From: Streptomyces kanamyceticus
GTDB taxonomy: Bacteria; Actinomycetota; Actinomycetes; Streptomycetales; Streptomycetaceae
Direction of reading: 5' to 3'
Length of the DNA: 64,000 nucleotides
NCBI RefSeq assembly: GCF_008704495.1
Contig: NZ_CP023699.1
Span: 1,178,001-1,242,000 of the forward strand
In this document: positions 42,757 to 51,975 of the stretch, in pieces
Layout of the letters: each line of letters opens with the position of its first letter
How positions within the stretch are numbered: position 1 is the first letter of the stretch
Translations under genes and position numbers: made by a program
Notes under the pieces: generated by a model
The model's input: the letters and a program-made list of their open reading frames with translations, nothing else
Database searches by the model: none
What the model was told of the DNA's origin: nothing

Positions 42757-43289
42757 TGAAGGCTGACGCGGACTGGGCGAGGGATGACGAAGGCTGGCGG
42801 CGGGCTGACGCGGACTGGCGAGGGCTCGCGGCGGACTGACGAGGGCTGATGAGGGCTGGCCCAGACCAGCGCGGGTTGGCTGCGGGCTGACGCGGACCAG
42901 GGAGGGTCAGCGGCGGGCTGGCGAGGGGTGACCCAGACCAGCGAGGGTTGGCAGAGGGCTGACGCGAACTAGCGACGGCTCGCGGCGGGCTGGCGAGGGC
43001 TGATGAGGGTTGGCAGAGGGCTGACGCGAACTAGCGAGGGCTCGCGGCGGACTGACGAGCGCTGGCGAGGGGTGACCCAGACCAGCGAGGGCTCGCGGCG
43101 GGCTGACGCGGACCAGGGAAGGCTAGCGGCGGGCTGACGCGAACTAGCGACGGCTCGCGGCGGGCTGGCGAGGGCTGATGAGGGCTGGCCCAGACCAGCG
43201 CGGGTTGGCTGCGGGCTGACGCGGACCAGGGAGGGCTCGCGGCGGGCTGACGCGGACCAGGGAAGGCTGGCAAGGGCTCGCGGCGGGCC
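42754..43289. repeat. Long degenerate tandem repeat with ~10.3-bp period and 31-bp higher-order units
   Basis: Non-coding stretch of about 535 bp between two convergent genes. It is built from ~10/10/11-bp words such as GGCTGACGCG, GACCAGCGAG, GGGCTCGCGG. TGA, TGG or TCG recurs every 10-11 bp in phase with the response-regulator stop codon at 42754. Larger copies are superimposed: about 63 bp from 42844 recurs almost exactly from 43172, and the block near 42956 recurs near 43133. No gene, hairpin terminator or promoter is obvious, and open frames here are artefacts of composition. Confidence 0.93.
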
Positions 43290-43769
43290 TCAGTCCCCGA
43301 AGTCGTACACCGTCACGGCTATCCCCCGCGCCACCAGCCGCTCGGCTATCAGCGGCTCGATCCGGGACCACTTGCCGCCCGCGAGACCGCAGCCGATGCG
43401 CGGCATGTGCACGGCGGCGCCGAGCTCGGTGGCCTTGTCGGCGAGGGCGGTCAGGGCGGTGTCGATCGCCTCGTACCGGACGGGGGCGCCCTTGCTGCCC
43501 GTCCGCATGCCCCGCTGGCCGATCATGTTGGCCACGCACAGGCCGCGGCCCACGTCCACGAACTGGACGGCGCCCAGGCCGAAGTCGTTCTTCGCGCGCT
43601 CGCGGTGCCAGCCGCGGTACGCCTTCTCCGGCTCCGGCCAGCGGCGCGACACCGCGAGCACGAAGCCCTTCCCCCAGCCCCCGAGGTCGTTGCAGACGTG
43701 GGCGATCAGCTTGACGCCCTTGCCGAACGGCGCGGTGGCGTCACCTCGGACATATGTGATCTCCGACAT
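43290..43769 (-). CDS. Macrodomain protein (SCO6735-like ADP-ribose hydrolase)
   Basis: Single macrodomain (159 aa). ADP-ribose-binding elements are VRGDATAPF, IAHVCNDLGGWGKGFVLAVS and MPRIGCGLAGGKWSRIEPLI. Family members reverse protein ADP-ribosylation. In S. coelicolor, the macrodomain protein SCO6735 was reported as such a hydrolase, with a damage-responsive promoter and an effect on antibiotic production. This gene has the same kind of promoter (43776-43798), and an amino-acid permease gene lies upstream of it, as I recall for SCO6734. The start at ATG 43769 is leaderless. Confidence 0.9.
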   Translation of the reverse strand: MSEITYVRGDATAPFGKGVKLIAHVCNDLGGWGKGFVLAVSRRWPEPEKAYRGWHRERAKNDFGLGAVQFVDVGRGLCVANMIGQRGMRTGSKGAPVRYEAIDTALTALADKATELGAAVHMPRIGCGLAGGKWSRIEPLIAERLVARGIAVTVYDFGD

Positions 43770-43775
43770 GACGCC

Positions 43776-43798
43776 ACCGTAGGGGCTGCCACTGACAA
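43776..43798 (-). promoter_or_regulatory. RecA-independent DNA-damage promoter (RecA-NDp/PafBC type)
   Basis: Minus strand reads TTGTCAGTGGC, six bases, TACGGT, an exact fit to the PafBC-dependent RecA-NDp pattern (TTGTCAGTGGC-N6-TAnnnT) of actinobacteria. The -10 ends 6 nt before the macrodomain ATG, giving a leaderless, damage-inducible transcript. Confidence 0.88.
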
Positions 43799-43822
43799 CG
43801 GCCGTCGAGCGGCCGTCCTGGC

Positions 43823-45298
43823 CTACTCCTTGCGCTGCTCGGGCACCGTGAGGGCCTGTGCCTCGCGCCCCACCCGGCGCCTGGCACCGAACCAGCCCAC
43901 GACCAGGGCCACACCCACGATCGGGATGAGGAACAGCGTCTTGCGGCCGATCTCGGCGTCCTTCCACATCAGGCAGAGGACGGCGAGCAGGAACGCGATC
44001 GTCACGTACTCCGTGATCCCGCTGCCGGGGAGGCGGAACTTCGGCCGGGTGATCTCGCCCCGCTTCGCGCTGCGCACGAAGGCCAGGTGACAGACCATGA
44101 TCATGATCCAGGTGCCGATGATGCCGAGCGAGGCCACGTTCAGGACGATCTCGAAGGCCTGTTCCGGGACGATGCTGTTCAGGCCGACGCCGAGCACGCC
44201 GATCGACGCGGTGAGCAGGATGCCGCCGTAGGGCACCTGGCTGCGGTTCATCCGGGCCGTGAACTTCGGGGCCGAGCCCGACATCGCCATGGAGCGCAGG
44301 ATGCGTCCGGTGGAGTACAGGCCGGAGTTGAGCGAGGACATGGCCGCGGTGAGCACCACGAAGTTCATCACGTCACCGGCCGCCGGGACGCCGATCTTGG
44401 ACAGGACCGTCACGAACGGGCTCTGGTCGGCCGAGTACATCGAGCCGGGCAGCAGCAGGGCGAGCAGCACCACGGAGCCGACGTAGAACAGGCCCACGCG
44501 CCACATGATCGAGTTCACCGCGCGCGGGACGACCTTCTGCGGGTCCTTGGTCTCGCCCGCGGCGACGCCGACCAGCTCCAGGGACGCGTACGCGAAGACG
44601 ACGCCCTGCATCACGATCACGACCGGCATGATGCCGTTCGGCAGGAAGCCGCCGTGGTCGGTGATCATGTTCAGACCCGGCGCCTCGCCGCCCACCTTGT
44701 GCTGGCTGGCCAGCAGGAAGATGCCGATGATCATGAAGGCGGTCAGCGCGGCCACCTTGATGATCGCGAACCAGAACTCCATCTCGCCGAAGTACTTCAC
44801 CGAGATGAGGTTCACGGAGAGCACCACCGCGAGGGCGATCAGCGCGAGCACCCACTGCGGTATGTCGGTGAAGAAGCTCCAGTAGTGGGTGTAGAGGGCG
44901 ATCGCCGTGATGTCGGCGATGCACGTGGTCGACCAGTTGAGGAAGTACATCCAACCGGCGAAGAACGCGCCCTTCTCGCCGAGGAACTCACGCGCGTACG
45001 AGACGAAGGAACCCGACGAAGGACGGTAGAGGACCATCTCGCCGAGGGCTCTGACGACGAAGAACGCGAAGATGCCGCACACGAGGTACGCGACGGCGAG
45101 TGCGGGGCCCGCCGAGTTGAGGCGACCGCCCGCCCCGAGGAAAAGCCCTGTGCCGATCGCGCCACCGATCGCGATCATGTTGACGTGGCGGGCCTTGAGG
45201 TCCTTGCTGTATCCGGCGTCTCCCGCGTCCGCGGGGGCCTGGTGCGCATCTGTGCGGGATGCGTCCAGGGCGGCCGAATCTACGGCTTCCTTGCTCAC
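43823..45298 (-). CDS. Amino-acid permease (AnsP/APC type)
   Basis: Twelve-TM amino-acid/proton symporter (491 aa) of the APC superfamily. N-terminal [20 protein letters not shown] is the amino-acid-binding consensus of this family, followed by [20 protein letters not shown] and [20 protein letters not shown]. The best match from memory is L-asparagine permease. Substrate assignment is by resemblance only. The stop is 25 nt from the macrodomain promoter. Confidence 0.88.
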   Translation of the reverse strand: MSKEAVDSAALDASRTDAHQAPADAGDAGYSKDLKARHVNMIAIGGAIGTGLFLGAGGRLNSAGPALAVAYLVCGIFAFFVVRALGEMVLYRPSSGSFVSYAREFLGEKGAFFAGWMYFLNWSTTCIADITAIALYTHYWSFFTDIPQWVLALIALAVVLSVNLISVKYFGEMEFWFAIIKVAALTAFMIIGIFLLASQHKVGGEAPGLNMITDHGGFLPNGIMPVVIVMQGVVFAYASLELVGVAAGETKDPQKVVPRAVNSIMWRVGLFYVGSVVLLALLLPGSMYSADQSPFVTVLSKIGVPAAGDVMNFVVLTAAMSSLNSGLYSTGRILRSMAMSGSAPKFTARMNRSQVPYGGILLTASIGVLGVGLNSIVPEQAFEIVLNVASLGIIGTWIMIMVCHLAFVRSAKRGEITRPKFRLPGSGITEYVTIAFLLAVLCLMWKDAEIGRKTLFLIPIVGVALVVGWFGARRRVGREAQALTVPEQRKE

Positions 45299-45457
45299 GT
45301 GGTGGATCTACTCTCTGGTGCCCGGAAGAGACCCGGGGTCCGGATATGCTCCGGCCCGCGACACCCCTGACGCGCGCGGACCGACGGGACACCTTCCCCC
45401 AGAGATCACCCCGTACGCGGTGGCGCACGTCACATAGCGGAACTTCTCACATGGTGG

Positions 45458-47263
45458 TCAAGGGGTGTACAGGGCATCGATGACCTGCTCGTACTTGGCG
45501 CGGATGACGCGTCGGCGCAGCTTCAGGGACGGGGTCAGCTCGCCGGTCTCCGGGCCCCATTCCTCGCCGATGAGGCGGTAACGCTTGATCTGCTCGGTGC
45601 GGTTGAGGCGCGCGTTGGCCGCCGCCACGGCGCGGGCCACCTCTTCCCGTACGGCCGCGCTGTCCATCAGGTCACCGGTGATCCCCCGCGCGGCGGCCCA
45701 GGCGGGTGCCAGTTCGGGGTCGAGGACGAGCAGCGCCACCAGATAGGAGCGGCCGTCGCCGTGCACCAGGGCCTGGCCGATCAGGGGGTGTTCCTTGAGC
45801 GTGTTCTCGACGAGGGCGGGCGAGACGTTCTTGCCCGTCGAGGTCACGATCATCTCCTTCTTACGGTCGGTCAGCCAGAGGAAGCCGTCCTCGTCGAGCC
45901 GCCCGATGTCACCGGTGGCGAACCAGCCGTCCGCGTCGCAGGCGTCCTCGACACCGCCGTCGGGCCGCAGATAGCCGTCGAAGACGGTGGCACCGCGCAC
46001 GAGGATCTCGCCGTCGTCGGCGGTGCGCACCTCCAGGCCTTCGAGGGGGCGGCCCACCGAGCCGAGGCGGAACGCGTCGGGGCCGTTCGACGTGACGACA
46101 CCGGTGGTCTCGGTGAGGCCCCACGCGTCCATGATCACCAGGCCGAAGCCCGCCCAGAAGCGGGCCACGTCGAGGGGCATCGGCGCCGCCGCGCTCGCGG
46201 TCCACACCAGGCAGTCGAAACCGGCGAGCGCGAGCAACGGGTCGAGCACACGCTCCTTGGCCTCCTGGTACGCCGCCGCGAGAGCGGCGGACGGTTCCTC
46301 GCCGCGCTCCCGGCAGTCGACATGCGCGCGTGCCGTCTCGTTCGCCGCTTCGAGAGCCCGCCGCCGCTCCTCGGGCAGATCCGCGAGCGCGGACTTCACG
46401 GACGCGGTGAGCTTCTCCCACACGCGCGGGACCCCGAAGAACTGGAAGGGGTGCAGTTCGCGCACGGTGGCGGCCACTTGGGCCGGGTCCTGGCACAGGT
46501 AGGCGTGCGCGGCGCGCAGGACCGGCAGGTAGATGCCGAGCATGCGCTCCGCGATGTGCGCGAAGGGCAGGTAGCAGATGTGCCCGGCGTGCTCGGGGAA
46601 ATCGGTGACGGCGTCCAGGGCTACGCCGTTGAGGACGACGTTGCGATGGGTGAGGCGGACGCCCTTGGGGTCGCCGGTGGTGCCCGAGGTGTAGACGACG
46701 GTCAGTGCATCGGTGGCCCGGCCCTCTCGCCACGCCTTCTCGAAGGCGTCGGGGTCGAAGAGGCGGCCGCCGCTGGCGTACAGGGAGCCGTACGTACGGT
46801 GGCCGCCCGCGTCGGCGGCCTCCACCACGACGAGCCGCTCCAGCGGGCCCGCGACGTCGGTCAACAGGGGCTCCCAGCGCGGCAGTTCGCGGGCGCCCTC
46901 GACGATCGCGAAGCGGGCGCGGCTGTGCCGGACGATGTGCGCGACCTGTTCGGGCGCCGCGGTGCCGTAGACGGACACCGGGACGGCGCCCAGGTGGGTC
47001 AGGGCGAGGTCGCTCAGCCAGTGCTCGGGGCGGTTGCCCATCATCATCAGGACGTGCTCGCCGCGTTCGACGCCCAGTGCCTGGTATCCGGCGGCGAGGA
47101 CGGCGACCTTGCGCCGCACCTCGCGCCAGCTGAGCGTCGTCCACTCCTCCGCGGACCGCCAGGAAAGGGCGGGAAGATCTCCGTGCTCCTCGGCATTGCG
47201 GAGCAGCAGGGCGGGGAGCGTGCTGTCGGCGAGGTCCCCGGGGAGTCGCGGAATCGTGGTCAT
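45458..47263 (-). CDS. Long-chain fatty-acid-CoA ligase (AMP-forming)
   Basis: ANL-superfamily acyl-CoA synthetase (601 aa). P-loop-like TVVYTSGTTGDPKGV, YLPFAHIAERMLG, the A5 motif WGLTETTGVV, ATP-ribose Asp in FATGDIGRLDEDGFLWLTDR, then KKEMIVTSTGKNVSP and the C-terminal Lys in ELTPSLKLRRRVI. AGGAGGCGGTC precedes ATG 47263, so upstream codons are excluded. It should activate long-chain fatty acids for the beta-oxidation enzymes encoded to the right. Divergent from a MerR regulator that probably controls it. Confidence 0.93.
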   Translation of the reverse strand: MTTIPRLPGDLADSTLPALLLRNAEEHGDLPALSWRSAEEWTTLSWREVRRKVAVLAAGYQALGVERGEHVLMMMGNRPEHWLSDLALTHLGAVPVSVYGTAAPEQVAHIVRHSRARFAIVEGARELPRWEPLLTDVAGPLERLVVVEAADAGGHRTYGSLYASGGRLFDPDAFEKAWREGRATDALTVVYTSGTTGDPKGVRLTHRNVVLNGVALDAVTDFPEHAGHICYLPFAHIAERMLGIYLPVLRAAHAYLCQDPAQVAATVRELHPFQFFGVPRVWEKLTASVKSALADLPEERRRALEAANETARAHVDCRERGEEPSAALAAAYQEAKERVLDPLLALAGFDCLVWTASAAAPMPLDVARFWAGFGLVIMDAWGLTETTGVVTSNGPDAFRLGSVGRPLEGLEVRTADDGEILVRGATVFDGYLRPDGGVEDACDADGWFATGDIGRLDEDGFLWLTDRKKEMIVTSTGKNVSPALVENTLKEHPLIGQALVHGDGRSYLVALLVLDPELAPAWAAARGITGDLMDSAAVREEVARAVAAANARLNRTEQIKRYRLIGEEWGPETGELTPSLKLRRRVIRAKYEQVIDALYTP

Positions 47264-47289
47264 GACCGCCTCCTGGCGCCATCGGCTGA

Positions 47290-47313
47290 GCGTGAGCGGA
47301 TGCGTGAGCGGAT
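47290..47313. repeat. 12-bp tandem duplication in the ligase/MerR promoter region
   Basis: GCGTGAGCGGAT occurs twice without spacing, just upstream of the ligase start. It may be a paired protein site or simple slippage. Confidence 0.6.
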
Positions 47314-47352
47314 GCCTGCGTGAGGAGCAAGTGACTGGCCCGGAGGGTTTCA

Positions 47353-47380
47353 CAACACTGGTGTGCCAGCAATACTGTTG
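47353..47380. promoter_or_regulatory. Candidate MerR operator between ligase and merR genes
   Basis: Nested dyad symmetry: CAACA (47353) and TGTTG (47376) flank CTGGTGTGCCAG (47358-47369). The location between divergent genes suits a MerR-type operator. It contains CACTGGTGT, which also occurs upstream of the CaiB operon. Confidence 0.5.
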
Positions 47381-47410
47381 AACCGGATTGATGCACAGGA
47401 GGGCGCCGCC

Positions 47411-48139
47411 ATGACGACGGACACCGAGGAGCCGACGCTCACCGTCGACGAACTGGCCGCCCGCGCGGGCGTCACGGTCCGCACCATCCGCTTCTACAGC
47501 ACCAAGGGGCTGCTGCCGCCCCCGGTGATCGGCCCGCGCCGGGTCGGCCACTACGGCCCCGGGCACCTGTCCCGCCTCGCCCTCATCGAGGAGCTCCAGC
47601 TCCAGGGCATGACGCTGGCCGCGATCGAACGCTACCTGGAGCAGCTGCCCGCGGACCTGAGCGCGCACGACCTGGCCATCCACCGCGCACTGGTGGCGAG
47701 TTGGGCGCCGGACGCGGCCGAGGACGTGTCACGCGCCGAGCTGGAGCGCAGGGCGGGCAGGCCCCTCGCCGAGGCGGACCTGGACCGCCTCACGGCGATG
47801 GGGGTGACCGCGCGGACCCAGACCCCGGAGACCTACCGCGTGGATCCGGGCCTGCTGCGCCTGGGCGTGCAGCTGCTCGACGTGCCCATCGCGCACGAGA
47901 CGATCCTGGCGGCGCGCACGGTCCTGATGGAGCACACCCGTTCGGCCGCGCACGAGTTGTCGCGGCTGTTCCGCGACGAGGTGTGGAGCCCCTACCGCGA
48001 GCGCGAGTCGGACCCCGAGCACGTCGCGGCGATGCGGTCGCTCTCGGCCCACATGCAGCCGATGGTGGTGCAGGCCCTGGTGACGGCGTTCCAACGCTCG
48101 CTCAAGGAGGAACTGCGCGGCTGGCTCAAGGAGGACTAG
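47411..48139 (+). CDS. MerR-family transcriptional regulator
   Basis: Regulator (242 aa) with an N-terminal MerR winged helix (LTVDELAARAGVTVRTIRFY, HYGPGHLSRLALIEELQLQG) and a long helical C-terminal domain without the Cys pattern of metal sensors. Members of this type near acyl-CoA ligases usually sense acyl-CoA or fatty acid. ATG 47411 follows GGAGGG. Divergent from the ligase gene, with a dyad operator in between. Confidence 0.9.
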   Translation: MTTDTEEPTLTVDELAARAGVTVRTIRFYSTKGLLPPPVIGPRRVGHYGPGHLSRLALIEELQLQGMTLAAIERYLEQLPADLSAHDLAIHRALVASWAPDAAEDVSRAELERRAGRPLAEADLDRLTAMGVTARTQTPETYRVDPGLLRLGVQLLDVPIAHETILAARTVLMEHTRSAAHELSRLFRDEVWSPYRERESDPEHVAAMRSLSAHMQPMVVQALVTAFQRSLKEELRGWLKED

Positions 48140-48141
48140 CC

Positions 48142-48178
48142 CCGTCAGGGGCGCGGGGAACTGCGCGCGCAACCAGAG
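48142..48178. repeat. Streptomyces intergenic repeat (GGGGCGCGGGGAACTGCGCG type)
   Basis: Copy of the repeat found between many Streptomyces genes. Related copies lie at 50571-50675 and, in part, at 48268 and 63766. Confidence 0.8.
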
Positions 48179-48181
48179 AAC

Positions 48182-48228
48182 AGCCGCAGTCGCGTCTGCC
48201 GAGCAACCCGGCAGACGCGACTGCGGCT
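48182..48228. terminator. 19-bp hairpin between the merR and fadB genes
   Basis: Perfect 19-bp inverted repeat (48182-48200 with 48210-48228) and a 9-nt loop, between two convergent genes. Likely a bidirectional terminator. Confidence 0.88.
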
Positions 48229-48267
48229 CTTCGCGCGCTGAGCGCGCCCCGGCGGAGCCGCACATGT

Positions 48268-48297
48268 CACAGCCCCGCGCCCCTTACGGGGCACATG
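48268..48297. repeat. Streptomyces intergenic repeat (CCCCGCGCCCCTTACGGGG type)
   Basis: ACAGCCCCGCGCCCCTTACG followed by GGGC, flanked by two ACATGTCAC words. The same core recurs at 63813-63838. It ends at the fadB stop codon. Confidence 0.75.
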
Positions 48298-50481
48298 TCA
48301 CTCGTCGGTGAACTTGAGCCCCTTTTCCGCCTTCTCCACGAGCAGTGCGGGCGGCAGGAACCGATCCCCGTAACGCTCAGAGAGCTCCCGCGCGCGTGCC
48401 ACGAAGCCGGTGAGGCCGCCCTCGTAGCCGTTGATGTACTGCAGGACGCCGCCGGTCCAGCCGGGGAAGCCGATGCCGAAGATGGAGCCGATGTTGGCGT
48501 CGGCCACCGACGTGAGGACGCCCTCCTCCACCAGGCGCACGGTGTCGAGCGCCTCGGAGAAGAGCATCCGCTCCTGCATGTCCTCGAACGGGATCTCGTA
48601 CCCGGGCTTGGTGAAGTGCTCGCGCAGGCCCGGCCAGAGCTTGCCGCGCCTGCCGTCCTCGTAGTCGTAGAAGCCCGCTCCCCCGCTCCTGCCGGGCCGC
48701 TCGAACTCGTCGACCATGCGGTCGATGACGGTGTCCGAGGGGTGGCCCGCCCAGCTGCCGCCCGCCTCCTCGACCGCGCGCCTGGTCTCGTTGCGGATCT
48801 TGCGGGGCAGCGTGAGCGTCAGCTCGTCCATGAGGGAGAGGACCTTCGCCGGGTAGCCCGCCTGGGCCGCGGCCTGCTCGACGGAGGCGGGCTCGATGCC
48901 CTCGCCGACCATCGCGACGCCCTCGTTGATGAAGTGCCCGATGACGCGCGAGGTGAAGAAGCCGCGCGAGTCGTTGACGACGATCGGCGTCTTGTTGATC
49001 TGGCGCACCAGGTCGAAGGCGCGGGCAAGGGCCTCGTCGCCGGTCCGCTCGCCCTTGATGATCTCGACGAGCGGCATCTTGTCGACGGGCGAGAAGAAGT
49101 GCAGGCCGATGAAGTCGACAGGCCGCTCGACGCCTTCGGCGAGCTGGGTGATCGGCAGCGTCGAGGTGTTGGAGCACAGGAGCGCGTCCGGCTCGACGAC
49201 GTGCTGGATCTCCTGGAACACCTTGTGCTTGAGCGAGGTGTCCTCGAAGACCGCCTCGATCACGGCGTCGCAGCCCGCGAGCGCCTGGGGGTCCGCGGTC
49301 GGCGTGATGCGGGCGAGCAGCGCGTCCGCCTTGTCCTGGCTCGTACGCCCCTTGGCGACCGCCTTGGCGCAGAGCTTCTCGGAGTAGGCCTTGCCCTTGG
49401 CCGCGGCCTCGGCGGAGACGTCCTTGAGGACCACGTCGATGCCCGCGCGTGCGCACGAGTAGGCGATGCCCGCGCCCATCATGCCCGCGCCGAGCACGGC
49501 GACCTTGCGTACGGTCTTCGGCTCGATGCCCTTGGGGCGGTTGGCGCCGGAGTTGACGGCCTGGAGGTCGAAGAAGAACGCCTGGATCATGTTCTTGGCG
49601 ATCTGCCCGGTGACCAGCTCGGTGAAGTACCTGGCCTCGATGGTCAACGCGGTCTCGAAGTCGACCTGGGAGCCCTCGACGGCCGCCGCCATGATGTTGC
49701 GCGGGGCCGGGTAGGGAGCGCCCGCCGTCTGCTTCTTGAGATTGGCGGGGAACGCGGGCAGGTTCGCCGCGAACTTCGGGTGGGCCGGGGTGCCGCCGGG
49801 GATGCGGTAGCCGGGCTTGTCCCACGGCTGCTGCGACTCGGGGTTGGCGTCGATGAAGGCGCGGGCCTTCTCGATCATCTCCTCGGGCGTGGCGGCCAGT
49901 TCGTGGACGAGGCCGTTCTCCAGGGCGCGCTTCGGGTTGTACTGGGTGCCCTGGAGCAGCACCTTCAGGAGCGCGTCGGTGATGCCCATGAGGCGTACGG
50001 TGCGGGTGACGCCGCCGCCCGCGGGCAGCAGGCCCAGGGTGACCTCGGGCAGGCCGATCTTGGAGCCGGGTGCGTCGAGGGCGACGCGGTGGTGCGATGC
50101 GAGGGCGATCTCGTAACCGCCGCCGAGCGCCGCGCCGTTGATGGCGGCGACCACGGGCCTGCCGAGGGTCTCGATGCGGCGCAGCGAGTTCTTGATCGCG
50201 GTGCCCGTGTCGAACGCCTGCTGTGCGTTCTCCGGGCCGACCTTGATCATGTCCTTGAGGTCGCCGCCCGCGAAGAAGGTCTTCTTGGCGGAGGTGTAGA
50301 TGAAGCCGCGGATCGCGTCCTTGTCGGCCTGGACGGCGGCCTCGGCGCGGTCGGCGATCGCCGCGATGGAGTCCTTGAACGCCTGGTTCATGGTGTTCGC
50401 GGACTGGTTGGGGTCGTCGAGGACGAGGGTGACGATGCCGGTTTCGTCCTGTTCCCAGCGGATGGTTGAACTCTGCGTCAT
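48298..50481 (-). CDS. Fatty-acid oxidation complex alpha subunit (enoyl-CoA hydratase/3-hydroxyacyl-CoA dehydrogenase)
   Basis: Bifunctional FadB/FadJ-type enzyme (727 aa). N-terminal crotonase domain (ANTMNQAFKDS, KKTFFAGGDLKDM, INGAALGGGYEIALASHHRV), then a Rossmann domain from about residue 330 (VAVLGAGMMGAGIAYSCARA) with LHFFSPVDKMPLVEIIKG, and C-terminal dehydrogenase repeats. It carries out hydration and NAD-dependent oxidation of enoyl-CoA. Upstream on the same strand lies the thiolase partner, separated by 242 bp that contain an intergenic repeat. Confidence 0.95.
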   Translation of the reverse strand: MTQSSTIRWEQDETGIVTLVLDDPNQSANTMNQAFKDSIAAIADRAEAAVQADKDAIRGFIYTSAKKTFFAGGDLKDMIKVGPENAQQAFDTGTAIKNSLRRIETLGRPVVAAINGAALGGGYEIALASHHRVALDAPGSKIGLPEVTLGLLPAGGGVTRTVRLMGITDALLKVLLQGTQYNPKRALENGLVHELAATPEEMIEKARAFIDANPESQQPWDKPGYRIPGGTPAHPKFAANLPAFPANLKKQTAGAPYPAPRNIMAAAVEGSQVDFETALTIEARYFTELVTGQIAKNMIQAFFFDLQAVNSGANRPKGIEPKTVRKVAVLGAGMMGAGIAYSCARAGIDVVLKDVSAEAAAKGKAYSEKLCAKAVAKGRTSQDKADALLARITPTADPQALAGCDAVIEAVFEDTSLKHKVFQEIQHVVEPDALLCSNTSTLPITQLAEGVERPVDFIGLHFFSPVDKMPLVEIIKGERTGDEALARAFDLVRQINKTPIVVNDSRGFFTSRVIGHFINEGVAMVGEGIEPASVEQAAAQAGYPAKVLSLMDELTLTLPRKIRNETRRAVEEAGGSWAGHPSDTVIDRMVDEFERPGRSGGAGFYDYEDGRRGKLWPGLREHFTKPGYEIPFEDMQERMLFSEALDTVRLVEEGVLTSVADANIGSIFGIGFPGWTGGVLQYINGYEGGLTGFVARARELSERYGDRFLPPALLVEKAEKGLKFTDE

Positions 50482-50570
50482 GGTGCGGTCTCCGTGAAGT
50501 CTGTTGTGGGCGGGGTGCGGCTACTGGGGTGGGCGGTGCCGTTTCGTGGCCGACTGCGGGTGGGTGGGGG

Positions 50571-50675
50571 CTGGTCGCGCAGTTCCCCGCGCCCCTGAGG
50601 CTCGCGGCTGCGCCGCGCCTCATGAGGCGCACGGAGTGCGCCTTCAGGGGCGCGGGGAACTGCGCGCGCAACCAC
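50571..50675. repeat. Inverted pair of Streptomyces intergenic repeats between thiolase and fadB
   Basis: Perfect 22-bp arms (50577-50598 with 50644-50665) around a 45-bp middle that also folds. The arms are the same element as at 48145. It may act as an mRNA stabiliser or partial terminator inside the beta-oxidation operon. Confidence 0.85.
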
Positions 50676-50723
50676 GAAGCACCCGCGGTCGGCGGCGCGC
50701 CCCAGCCCCTACGGCGCGATGCC

Positions 50724-51938
50724 CTACAGCCGTTCCACGATCGTGGCGATACCCATGCCCCCGCCCACGCACAACGTGGCCAACCCGTACCGAAGGTCCC
50801 TCCGCTCCAGTTCGTCCACGAGCGTGCCCAGAATCATCGCCCCGGTCGCGCCGAGCGGATGTCCCAGCGCGATCGCGCCACCGTTGACGTTCACCTTGTC
50901 CAGGGACAAGCCCATGTCCTTGACGAAGCGCAGCACGACCGCCGCGAACGCCTCGTTGATCTCGACGAGATCGATGTCGTCGATGGTGAGCCCCGCCTTG
51001 GCGAGCGCCTTGCGCGTGGCGGGCGCGGGCCCGGTCAGCATGATCAGCGGCTCGGAGCCGGAGACGGCGGCGGAGACGATCCGGGCGCGCGGGGTCAGCC
51101 CGTAGCGCTCGCCGACCTCCTTCGTGCCGACGGCGACCAGCGAGGCACCGTCGACGATGCCGGAGGAGTTGCCCGCGTGGTGGACGTGGTCGATCTGCTC
51201 GACCCAGTGGTACTTCTGCAGCGCCACCGCGTCGAAGCCGCCCAGGTCGCCGATGTCCTTGAAGGACGGCTTGAGCCTGGCGAGGGAGTCGGCGGTGGTG
51301 CCGGGGCGCAGGTGCTCGTCGTGGTCGAGGACGACGAGGCCGTTGCGGTCCTCGACCGGCACGACGGACCTGGCGAAGCGGCCGTCCTTCCAGGCGGCGG
51401 CCGCGCGCTCCTGGGAGAGCGCCGCGTACTCGTCGACGTCGCGCCGCGAGAAGCCCTCGACGGTGGCGATCAGGTCGGCGCCGATGCCCTGCGGCGCGAA
51501 GTTGGTGTCCCAGTTGGTCATCGGGTCGTTGAACCAGGCGCCGCCGTCGGAGGCCATCGGCACCCGCGACATGGACTCGACGCCGCCCGCGAGGACCAGG
51601 TCCTCCCAGCCCGAACGGATCTTCATCGCGGCCAGGTTGACGGCTTCGAGGCCCGAGGCGCAGAAGCGGTTCTCCTGGACGCCCGCGACCGTGTCGGGCA
51701 GTCCCGCGGCGATCGCCGCGATGCGCGCGATGTCGGAGCCCTGGTCGCCGACGGGACCGACCACACCGAGCACGATGTCGTCGATGGCGGCCGGGTCGAG
51801 GCCCGGGAAGCGGGCCTGGATCTCGTGGATCAGGCCGACGACGAGATCGATCGGCTTGGTGCCGTGCAGGGCGCCGTTGGCCTTGCCGCGTCCGCGCGGG
51901 GTGCGGATCGCGTCGTATACGTACGCTTCGGTGGTCAC
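50724..51938 (-). CDS. Acetyl-CoA C-acyltransferase (thiolase)
   Basis: Thiolase (404 aa) that cleaves 3-ketoacyl-CoA in the last step of beta-oxidation. Nucleophile Cys in [19 protein letters not shown], substrate-site [14 protein letters not shown], His in [19 protein letters not shown], and second Cys in [12 protein letters not shown] are all present. Start GTG 51938. It works with the FadB-type protein downstream and sits in the CaiB-LLM-dehydrogenase-thiolase-FadB operon. Confidence 0.95.
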   Translation of the reverse strand: MTTEAYVYDAIRTPRGRGKANGALHGTKPIDLVVGLIHEIQARFPGLDPAAIDDIVLGVVGPVGDQGSDIARIAAIAAGLPDTVAGVQENRFCASGLEAVNLAAMKIRSGWEDLVLAGGVESMSRVPMASDGGAWFNDPMTNWDTNFAPQGIGADLIATVEGFSRRDVDEYAALSQERAAAAWKDGRFARSVVPVEDRNGLVVLDHDEHLRPGTTADSLARLKPSFKDIGDLGGFDAVALQKYHWVEQIDHVHHAGNSSGIVDGASLVAVGTKEVGERYGLTPRARIVSAAVSGSEPLIMLTGPAPATRKALAKAGLTIDDIDLVEINEAFAAVVLRFVKDMGLSLDKVNVNGGAIALGHPLGATGAMILGTLVDELERRDLRYGLATLCVGGGMGIATIVERL

Positions 51939-51975
51939 ACGCGTGCCTTTCGAGGGTTTCTGGTAGCGGGAGTTC

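Noticed and set aside
43031..43273. Proline-rich minus-strand ORF in the ~10-bp repeat tract
   Set aside because: It is made only of translated repeat (PGPRQPAAS-like), has no ribosome site, and other frames look equally open.
29411..45440. Shared ATGTGACG words before the BCCT and amino-acid permease genes as a common operator
   Set aside because: An 8-base word at different distances and orientations. Chance is likely without more copies.
47701..50469. 922-codon plus-strand open frame
   Set aside because: It is antisense to fadB and overlaps the MerR gene in another frame. No domain is visible.
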